Assembly (NCBI RefSeq): GCF_001887775.1
Contig: NZ_CP015519.1
Coordinates: forward strand, 1,674,001 to 1,738,000
DNA: 64,000 nucleotides
From: Syntrophotalea acetylenivorans
Lineage (GTDB): Bacteria > Desulfobacterota > Desulfuromonadia > Desulfuromonadales > Syntrophotaleaceae
Direction of reading: 5' to 3'
Numbering within the stretch: the stretch's first letter is position 1; each line of letters starts with the position of its first letter. Positions 9,333 to 15,798 of this stretch are shown in pieces. Both the position numbers and the translations under genes were made by a program. The notes below the pieces were generated by a model. That model saw only the letters and a list, made by a program, of their open reading frames with translations, did not search any database and was not told the DNA's origin.

Positions 9333-10184
9333 ATGTTCCCCATCGTCAGCAACGACCTTATCGCCCCCAACCTGTATCGCATGGTGATTCGCGCACCGCG
9401 AATTGCCCGGTCTCGGCAGCCCGGCCAGTTTGTTATTGTACATGCAGATCAAGAAGCCGAGCGCATTCCCCTGACCATTGCCGACGCGGATATCGACCGG
9501 GGAACCGTCACCCTCTTTGTTCAGGCGGTCGGCTATTCGACCTGCCGTCTGACGGCCTTGCCGGCCGGAACCTCCTTGCGTGATCTGGCCGGCCCCCTTG
9601 GCCGACCGACGGAAATCAAACCCTGGGGGCGGGTCGCCTGCATCGGTGGCGGTGTCGGCACAGCGGTACTCTACCCTCTCGCAAAAGCCCTGGCCGAAGC
9701 CGGCAACCAGGTGATCAGCGTCATCGGCGGCCGTAACGCCGACCTCATTATCCTGGCCGACGAACTGGCAGAGTTTTGCGTCGAAGTGCTGGTAGCCACT
9801 GAAGATGGCAGCCGCGGCAGGCAAGGCTTTGTCACCCATGTTCTGCAGGGACTTATCGCCGACCCCCGCTCGATACCGCAAGCGGTCTACGCCGTCGGCC
9901 CGGTACCGATGATGAAAGCCGTAACCGAGATGACTCGCCCTCATCAGATTCGCACCATTGTCAGCCTTAATCCGATCATGATCGATGGGACCGGCATGTG
10001 TGGCGGCTGCCGGGTGGTGGTTGGCGGCGAACTTAAATTTGCCTGTGTAGACGGACCGGAGTTTGACGGCCATTTAGTTGATTTCGATTTATTGGCCGAC
10101 CGGCTTTCCACCTATCGCACGGAAGAATGTAAAATGATCCGGAAACTTCCAGAGCAGCAACGCCCGGAGCAACGCAATCAATAG
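9333..10184 (+). CDS. Ferredoxin-NADP+ reductase/NfnA-type FAD and [2Fe-2S] subunit
   Basis: A 283-residue flavoprotein of the dihydroorotate dehydrogenase electron-transfer/NfnA (SudB) family, moving electrons between NAD(P)H, FAD and an iron-sulfur cluster. The FAD-binding barrel comes first (residues 1-95), then a Rossmann segment (CIGGGVGTAVLYPL). A C-terminal [2Fe-2S] site with GMCGGC and a later Cys in FACVDGPEFDGH completes it. The ATG at 9333 has GGGAGAG upstream. In most genomes such a gene is followed by its partner GltA-like subunit (NfnB). Here no partner follows, and a terminator hairpin comes next. Confidence 0.85.
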   Translation: MFPIVSNDLIAPNLYRMVIRAPRIARSRQPGQFVIVHADQEAERIPLTIADADIDRGTVTLFVQAVGYSTCRLTALPAGTSLRDLAGPLGRPTEIKPWGRVACIGGGVGTAVLYPLAKALAEAGNQVISVIGGRNADLIILADELAEFCVEVLVATEDGSRGRQGFVTHVLQGLIADPRSIPQAVYAVGPVPMMKAVTEMTRPHQIRTIVSLNPIMIDGTGMCGGCRVVVGGELKFACVDGPEFDGHLVDFDLLADRLSTYRTEECKMIRKLPEQQRPEQRNQ

Positions 10185-10221
10185 CCGGGGGTCCCGTCAA
10201 CCGATCTCGGGCGTACACAAA

Positions 10222-10258
10222 AGGGTCATTTCCATTTCTGGAAATGACCCTATTTTAT
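10222..10258 (+). terminator. Intrinsic terminator after the NfnA-like gene
   Basis: A 12-bp perfect stem, AGGGTCATTTCC paired with GGAAATGACCCT, encloses a short loop and is followed by ATTTTAT. It closes the single-gene NfnA-like transcript. Confidence 0.75.
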
Positions 10259-10311
10259 GTTTCACAATGGCTTGATCGACAAGCCGCTATGGACAGTCTT
10301 TCAGACTTAGA

Positions 10312-10533
10312 TCACAAAGGCGAGTGCCCCGCACGGCTCCTTTCACGACGATGCGGAGCCCGCTCCGACATCCGGGCGCCCGTGGCCACAGGGGTCATCT
10401 TTTCCCCGTTACACATAACCTCGGCATCGCACTCGCTCCAGCAAATATCGCCCTTGCATACCTTGGTTACGGTAAATTCAACATCATATTCACCCGCTTT
10501 ACCGATCAGAACATCACCATCTTGGAGTCTCAT
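10312..10533 (-). CDS. Small cysteine-containing protein of unknown function
   Basis: A predicted 73-residue protein, not recognised. The ATG at 10533 has AGGAGA 7 nt upstream, which supports a real gene. The central part holds four cysteines in a VCKGDICWSECDAEVMC pattern, suggestive of a metal site or disulfides. The last 20 residues are rich in Arg and Ser and look unlike the rest, so the natural end may differ. It stands alone between two opposite or separate units. Confidence 0.5.
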   Translation of the reverse strand: MRLQDGDVLIGKAGEYDVEFTVTKVCKGDICWSECDAEVMCNGEKMTPVATGARMSERAPHRRERSRAGHSPL

Positions 10534-10745
10534 CTCTATTCTCCTTTCTTTTACAGAAGGTGGCATTAACCACCCTCTATATTATAGGCGTCTGCCAAAC
10601 TTCCCGCAAGGCAAGCACCGACAAATATCACCGAGCAAAACACATCTGAAATCTTGTGCTTTGGATAAGACCACGCAAGGCCGCACACGCTGCTGAAGCA
10701 AGAACACACAGCAGTCAAAGACCATGACAATCACTCTTCGCCAAC

Positions 10746-11300
10746 TTATTGAAATTGCACTGGAGCCGCCACGATCCGCCGATAAACGACAAGCTCCCGG
10801 TGATGAGGCTGCCACTCAATGAGCAGATTGGCCAAAGCCTGCCACAAGGAAACCCAGGCGGCTACCGTTAACCCCTCGGTGAGAATTTGACCTGGCACGC
10901 TGCCGTCATGGGCGATCTGTTGGCCTGCGATAATCGCCAGGGTCATCAGTGCCAAGCCAAGTCCGAACAGCGCCAGAGAGCGCCGGAACATGGCTTTTAA
11001 CTCCCGTACCGTGACCTGTTGCAGATAATAGAGGTAGTTGCGAATACTCTGTTGAACCCGCTGCTTATTCTCTACGGAAGCAGGGCTTGTCAGGTTGATG
11101 CGGATGGTGAAATCGTGGCGGCCAAGCTCTTGGGCACAACCGATCAGGTAATCGACGAACTGGGGGTCGAGATCTTTTTTCAGATAAGGCGCGCTACGGT
11201 CAAAGCGGTCGAAAAGGTCTTCTACGGACCGTACCGATACGTCTACCACCACCTGCCGACTGTCGTTCATTTCGTAGCGGTCAATAATGCTTCGTTTCAT
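10746..11300 (-). CDS. Membrane protein of unknown function
   Basis: A 184-residue protein not assigned to a family. The first 105 residues are soluble and charged. Two hydrophobic segments follow (about LALFGLGLALMTLAIIAGQQ, and GLTVAAWVSLWQALANLLI), so it is probably a two-pass inner-membrane protein with a cytoplasmic N-terminal domain. The ATG at 11300 is chosen because TGGAG lies 5 nt upstream. An in-frame GTG two codons earlier is the alternative. Confidence 0.7.
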   Translation of the reverse strand: MKRSIIDRYEMNDSRQVVVDVSVRSVEDLFDRFDRSAPYLKKDLDPQFVDYLIGCAQELGRHDFTIRINLTSPASVENKQRVQQSIRNYLYYLQQVTVRELKAMFRRSLALFGLGLALMTLAIIAGQQIAHDGSVPGQILTEGLTVAAWVSLWQALANLLIEWQPHHRELVVYRRIVAAPVQFQ

Positions 11301-11369
11301 AGCCACTCCACAAGCAGGGGTCCTTAATTACCAACATAGCCTTCGGAAACATTCTTACACTCCCCCACC

Positions 11370-12179
11370 TTATCCACCGAGTGAGGAAACCGGACTGGGC
11401 GCGGTATCTCCCACGCCAACGACTTCGCCTTGGTGAAAGAGCCACATTGTTCCGGGACGCATGGCCACCCAGGCTTCGTTGTCTGTCAGGGGTTGAGTCG
11501 CGATAAGGGCCACCCGATCGTCGGGAGTGGTCACCTGACTAAAATCAATGGTGACATCTTCATCTTTAAGATGAGCTTCGGCAAAAGGGGCGCAGCGAAC
11601 GATGTAGTTCAACTCCGTGGAGCAATGCGCCACCAGGCAGTCACCGTTGGATAGCAGATAGTTGAAAATGCCAGTACCGGCGAGAGGCAGCGTCAATTCC
11701 CGTAACGCTTCGAATAATTCATCGCGCGGCGGCAGACTGGCACCAAAACGTTGCTGCAGGCTCTGCAGTAGCCAGCAGAAGATGAGTTCGCTGTCGGTAT
11801 TACCGACCGGGATAAAATTACCGTCCAGTTCGGGCTTAAAATCGGGAAGGTGACCGTTGTGGGCGAAGATCCAGTAACGCCCCCAGAGTTCACGCATGAA
11901 GGGATGGGTGTTTTCAAGACTGGTAACACCAAGGGTCGATTTACGAATATGGGCGATAACATTGAGGGAATGGATGGGATAGCTGCGCACGAACTCCGAA
12001 ACAATCGATTCCGCCGAAGGTTCCGGATCAAGGAACATTCGCACTCCCTTCCCTTCGAAAAAGGCAATCCCCCAACCGTCGGAATGAACATCCGTGTCTC
12101 CGCCACGGCGTCGAAATCCGGTAAAAGAAAAACAGATATCTGTGGGTACGTTACAGTTCATGCCAAGCAACTGGCACAT
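11370..12179 (-). CDS. Class II glutamine amidotransferase (YafJ/DUG3-like)
   Basis: A 269-residue N-terminal-nucleophile amidotransferase. The nucleophile is Cys2 directly after the initiator Met (MCQLLGMN). Typical motifs follow: SDGWGIAFFEG, AHIRKST, FAHNGHL and GNTDSE. No second synthase domain is present, which matches the stand-alone YafJ-type proteins whose substrate is not established. The start at 12179 is fixed by the need for Cys at position 2. The longer in-frame extension upstream runs through the microsatellite and is not believed. A GGGAAAGG ribosome-binding site precedes it. Confidence 0.88.
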   Translation of the reverse strand: MCQLLGMNCNVPTDICFSFTGFRRRGGDTDVHSDGWGIAFFEGKGVRMFLDPEPSAESIVSEFVRSYPIHSLNVIAHIRKSTLGVTSLENTHPFMRELWGRYWIFAHNGHLPDFKPELDGNFIPVGNTDSELIFCWLLQSLQQRFGASLPPRDELFEALRELTLPLAGTGIFNYLLSNGDCLVAHCSTELNYIVRCAPFAEAHLKDEDVTIDFSQVTTPDDRVALIATQPLTDNEAWVAMRPGTMWLFHQGEVVGVGDTAPSPVSSLGG

Positions 12180-12298
12180 AAGCCTTTCCCTTTCTCGTAA
12201 ACACCGCGCCTCAACAGGCCGTGCACAAAATTTCAGGCGATATAGAGTCGGGGATAGTATAGCAGTTGCCCGAACTCCTCGTCTATCAACGACAGGCA

Positions 12299-12331
12299 AC
12301 AGAAAAAGAAAGAAAGAAAGAAAAAAAGAGA
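12299..12331. repeat. Short AAAG microsatellite
   Basis: An imperfect run of about four GAAA units ending in an A tract lies between the transporter stop (12350) and the amidotransferase start (12179). On the minus strand it is a polypyrimidine tract downstream of the transporter gene. It may simply be part of a weak terminator or spacer. Confidence 0.5.
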
Positions 12332-12349
12332 GTGAAATCAGAGTCGGTT

Positions 12350-13474
12350 TTAAGCGGCACCTTTTCGACAGCCACGACGCTGCTGCCACTCAATACCATA
12401 GTAAACCGCCAGCCCAACCAAAAAGCCGCAGGCCATATTAATCCACAATGAAGCGACCAGGGTCGCCAACAGAGGCAGTAAATCAAGGTTCCAGCGGGTG
12501 TCTTTAGCAAACTTGGTCATCTCGATGCCGACCAAAAACATCATGGCACCAACAATGGCGAGGGGAAAAGCCGCGAAAAGGCCGGCAATTGACTGGGCTA
12601 ACAAAAGCCCCAGTGCCAGTTCCAGCAAGCCTTCGATAATATTGGCGCCGCCGGTACGGGCTCCGAAATAATACTGCCCGGCCAAGCCACCCGCCCCATG
12701 GCACATAGGCATACCGCCAAAAAACGGGCTGAGCAGATTGATAAGCCCCATATTGAGGGACAGACGTGTTTCACTAACGGGCTTATCCGGCCAGTATTCC
12801 TTGATCAGCACAGAGGTGGCGATAACGGCATTGGTAGCCGTCAGAGGCAACTGGGAGAAGCCGGCCGCCAGTAGCGACTGCCAGGATTCCACCAGGGAGA
12901 AACTTACCATCGTCGGCAAGGCAAAGACCGGGGCCTGGACCTGAGCAAAGGTCCCCTTGACCAGCATAATAGCCATGCCGAGCAGCACCAAAACCACCGC
13001 CGCCGGAGCATAGCGATTTCGACGCAGCAACAAAACAATCGCGATTGCGAGCACGCCGAGCACCCAGCCGCCGGCCAGCATTTTAACAGCCTGAACAGCC
13101 AGCATCACACCAAGAGCCACCTGAATGCCGCGAATAACCGGCCGGGGAGTAATTCGAGCCAGCAACCCCATCAGGCCGGTCGCAGACAGAAACAGCCAAA
13201 GGACACCCATGGCAAAACCGGAAGCATAGACCATGGACGGTGACCACTGTTGGGCAATGGCCACAACCGCCAGCACCTTCATCGGCTCAACGGGCATGGG
13301 CAGACGATAGACCAAACCCGTGACAATATTGGTCAGGCCCATCATCACCAGCAAACCTGCGGGATCAAGACCACAGACCACAATGTAGCCGATAGCCAGG
13401 GGAAACAGGGTGCCAAAATCCCCCATGGCGCCGGCCAGTTCACTCAGATTGAATTCAAAGGACTTGATCTTCAC
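12350..13474 (-). CDS. MOT1-like sulfate/molybdate transporter
   Basis: A 374-residue inner-membrane protein of about ten or eleven helices, related to the SulP superfamily and closest in motifs to the MOT1 molybdate transporters. Recognisable segments are ELAGAMGDFGTLFPL near the N terminus, MPVEPMKVLAVVAIA (about residue 60) and PMCHGAGGLAGQYYFGARTG (about residue 260). It lacks the C-terminal STAS domain of true SulP sulfate transporters, which supports a molybdate-type role. The gene lies just after tupA on the same strand, separated by a terminator. That placement and the motifs suggest molybdate or tungstate uptake. Confidence 0.82.
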   Translation of the reverse strand: MKIKSFEFNLSELAGAMGDFGTLFPLAIGYIVVCGLDPAGLLVMMGLTNIVTGLVYRLPMPVEPMKVLAVVAIAQQWSPSMVYASGFAMGVLWLFLSATGLMGLLARITPRPVIRGIQVALGVMLAVQAVKMLAGGWVLGVLAIAIVLLLRRNRYAPAAVVLVLLGMAIMLVKGTFAQVQAPVFALPTMVSFSLVESWQSLLAAGFSQLPLTATNAVIATSVLIKEYWPDKPVSETRLSLNMGLINLLSPFFGGMPMCHGAGGLAGQYYFGARTGGANIIEGLLELALGLLLAQSIAGLFAAFPLAIVGAMMFLVGIEMTKFAKDTRWNLDLLPLLATLVASLWINMACGFLVGLAVYYGIEWQQRRGCRKGAA

Positions 13475-13536
13475 GGTTTTACATCCCTTTTCCGGCAGAG
13501 GTGAGCATCAAGGCCATTCTGCCACAGATCACTTTC

Positions 13537-13580
13537 GCAAACAAAAGCCCTCCCCGTCAACAGAGTCGACAGGGAGGGCC
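13537..13580 (-). terminator. Intrinsic terminator after tupA
   Basis: On the minus strand, GGCCCTCCCTGTCGAC pairs with GTTGACGGGGAGGGC and is followed by TTTTGTTTG. It separates tupA from the MOT1-like gene. Confidence 0.8.
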
Positions 13581-13616
13581 AATGAACTGATCATATCAAA
13601 CGGTAGTGATTAACAC

Positions 13617-14423
13617 TTAGTCGTAGATGAAGAACAGGGGCTGACCGTTCTTACGGAAGTCAGCAATGGCTTTCTGGCCTTCGGGGCCGGTCAGGAAGGC
13701 AATGAAGGACATCGCCAGGTCGTAGTTGACATGGGGGTGCAGTTTCGGATTGACGGCAATCACGCCATAGGGGTTAAACAGGGCGGCGTCGCCGGCAAAC
13801 AGAACCGGCAGTTCGATCTTGTCCTGATAGGCGATGAAAGTGCCACGGTCGGTAATGGTGTAACCCTGCAGTTCGTTAGCCATGGTGATAACCTTACCCA
13901 TGCCCTGACCTGCTTCGATGTACCAGTCACCGGCAGGAGCAACACCGGCTGCTTTCCAGAGATTTTTTTCTTTGGTGTGGGTACCGGAGTCGTCACCACG
14001 GGAGATAAACTTGGCCTTGGCGGCAGCAAGCTTTTCAAAAGCTTCGGCAGCGGTCTTGGCCGACTTGATGCCTGCCGGGTCGTTTTGGGGACCGATGACC
14101 ACAAAGTCGTTGTACATAACGTCGCGGCGGTTTACACCGTTGCCGTCGGCAACAAATTTGTCTTCTTTAGAACGGGCATGAACCATGGTCACGTCTACGT
14201 CGCCGGCAACAGCCAGTTTGATCGCCTTGCCGGTACCGACAGCGATAACGTCAACCTTGCAGTCATACTTTTTTTCAAAAGTGGGCAGCAGTGCATCGAG
14301 CAGACCGGAGTTGTCAGTCGAAGTGGTGGTGGACAGCTTCAGGCGCTCCATGGCCAGGGCGCCGGTGCAGAAAAAGGCCAACAGGGTCAGGGTAACAATT
14401 GACAGTCGAAAGATCGATTTCAT
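13617..14423 (-). CDS. tupA: Tungstate ABC transporter substrate-binding protein TupA
   Basis: A 268-residue periplasmic binding protein for tungstate (or molybdate). A Sec signal peptide spans about residues 1-24. The mature protein opens with LKLSTTTSTDNSGLLDALLP, whose TTTSTDNSGL is a TupA hallmark of the oxyanion site, and SRGDDSGTHTKE forms the second half of the pocket. The ATG at 14423 has AGGAGG 9 nt upstream, and an upstream in-frame extension is rejected. The permease and ATPase genes (tupB, tupC) that normally follow are absent here, so the protein must work with a transporter encoded elsewhere. Confidence 0.92.
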   Translation of the reverse strand: MKSIFRLSIVTLTLLAFFCTGALAMERLKLSTTTSTDNSGLLDALLPTFEKKYDCKVDVIAVGTGKAIKLAVAGDVDVTMVHARSKEDKFVADGNGVNRRDVMYNDFVVIGPQNDPAGIKSAKTAAEAFEKLAAAKAKFISRGDDSGTHTKEKNLWKAAGVAPAGDWYIEAGQGMGKVITMANELQGYTITDRGTFIAYQDKIELPVLFAGDAALFNPYGVIAVNPKLHPHVNYDLAMSFIAFLTGPEGQKAIADFRKNGQPLFFIYD

Positions 14424-14533
14424 TAGTTGTGCTCCTCCTTGGGTGCCAAAATGGCGGGTTAAAAAAACAACAGTTTCTGCCCTACAGAACAGAAGTACCA
14501 GTAACAATTATGACTTTGGCAACAACGGCCGCG

Positions 14534-14587
14534 GTTATCACTATCTTTATATTGCGCGGCGATGTTATCACTTTCTTTATATTGCGC
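14534..14587. repeat. Two tandem 24-bp direct repeats upstream of tupA (candidate operators)
   Basis: Copies at 14534-14557 and 14564-14587 match at 23 of 24 positions (GTTATCACTxTCTTTATATTGCGC) and are spaced exactly 30 bp apart, about three helical turns. They lie 110-165 bp before the tupA start and overlap a possible promoter with TATAAA. This arrangement suits cooperative binding of a dimeric regulator. Candidates are the adjacent HTH-PBP protein or ModE. Confidence 0.7.
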
Positions 14588-14711
14588 CAAGAAAAATTTC
14601 AACCGGATTGATAAAGAACACCTTAGATATTAATACCGCCAAAGTAGTTGAGTGGTGCATAAACAGGATAGTCGGAAAGTTCAGGAAGGGGGGGATCGCA
14701 GGGATCTATGG

Positions 14712-14752
14712 CGTAAAGACAAAGGGCGGATTGCTGTAACAGCAACCCGCCC
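14712..14752 (-). terminator. Intrinsic terminator of the HTH-PBP regulator gene
   Basis: On the minus strand GGGCGG-GTTGCTG pairs with CAGCAA-CCGCCC around TTA, followed by TTTGTCTTT. The 14588-14711 stretch between the repeats and this hairpin shows nothing recognisable. Confidence 0.75.
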
Positions 14753-14798
14753 TGAGAGACATTTCAAACAAACAAGAGAACTGGCAAATGCACTGCAA

Positions 14799-15710
14799 TT
14801 ACCGCCCTTCGTTGGGATAGACCATCTTGCCGGTTAGCTCCAGATCATACCCTGGCAGGTAATCGACCAAGGCACGAAATTCGGGCTCGTGCAGCAATCC
14901 GAGGAAAAGTTGCACTCCCTGATCAAAAAAATGTTCTTTGGGCACCAGCAAATCAAAACGCTCCCAGCCAAGAGAAATAAAGTCGAGGCCGAGTAGAGCC
15001 GCTACCGGACGGATGGTCGGGCCGAGATCGGCTTGACCGCAAAGCACCTCAAGGCCGATGTCGAAATGGCGGGCCACTTCATGGCCGTAGCCTTTGATCT
15101 TGGCGGACTGCAGACCGGCTTTTTGCAACTCGCGATCGAATAAAATTCGTGTGCTGGTGTCCAGGGAACGATTCACCACCGTCAGCTTCTTTGCCACGAT
15201 ATCGGCGACACCGCTAATGCCCAGGGGATTGCCCTTGGCCACCGCCAGCCCTTGCTCACGACGGCAGAAATTAACCACGGCCGGCAACGAATCGAGCTCG
15301 CTGGCGGCAAAAGAAAAGTTGAAATCCCGCCCATCTTCTTCAGCCAGATGGCTGGTAGCCATGTGACAGAGGCCGCGCCTCAAGGCTTTAAGGCCACCGA
15401 GGCTGCCGAAAATACCGAAGGTCGCCAGGTAGCCGTTATTCAGACGCATAAAGAGGTTAAGGGTTCGTTCGAAAAGGACATCATCGCTACCAGCCACCAT
15501 CAGCTGACCGGAGCGTAAAGAAGCCGTTTCCGACTGAGGAACATTAATGGTTCGACTCTCGACCCACTGCTCGACCAGATGGCGAGGGAACAGCCACTTG
15601 CCGGTAATCTTGGTCGCGGGCAGTCCTTTTTCGGTGATCAACGTATAAACCATCTTTTCGTTGACCCCAAGGAGCTGGGCGACCTGTTTGGTGGATAAAA
15701 GCTTATCCAT
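14799..15710 (-). CDS. HTH regulator with periplasmic-binding-like (molybdate-type) sensor domain
   Basis: A 303-residue one-component transcription regulator. Residues 1-55 are an excisionase/MerR-like helix-turn-helix (LLSTKQVAQLLGVNEKMVYT). Residues 70-300 are a PBP-like ligand domain of the type found in molybdate/tungstate regulators, with NRSLDTSTRILFDREL and GHEVARHFDIGLEVLCGQAD. It lies directly upstream of tupA on the same strand, with the tandem 24-bp repeats between them. A role in sensing molybdate or tungstate and controlling tupA is inferred from this context and from the domain family. Confidence 0.85.
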   Translation of the reverse strand: MDKLLSTKQVAQLLGVNEKMVYTLITEKGLPATKITGKWLFPRHLVEQWVESRTINVPQSETASLRSGQLMVAGSDDVLFERTLNLFMRLNNGYLATFGIFGSLGGLKALRRGLCHMATSHLAEEDGRDFNFSFAASELDSLPAVVNFCRREQGLAVAKGNPLGISGVADIVAKKLTVVNRSLDTSTRILFDRELQKAGLQSAKIKGYGHEVARHFDIGLEVLCGQADLGPTIRPVAALLGLDFISLGWERFDLLVPKEHFFDQGVQLFLGLLHEPEFRALVDYLPGYDLELTGKMVYPNEGR

Positions 15711-15798
15711 ATCTTGTCCCTGGGAAAATCAAACCTGAACCATCTGCCGATACCGAGAAATATCCTAACCCGACAGAGCCAGCGAGACAAGAAGGATC

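Noticed and set aside
12180-12389. 70-residue N-terminal extension of the class II amidotransferase
   Set aside because: The family needs Cys at position 2 as nucleophile, and the extension is translated from microsatellite and intergenic DNA.
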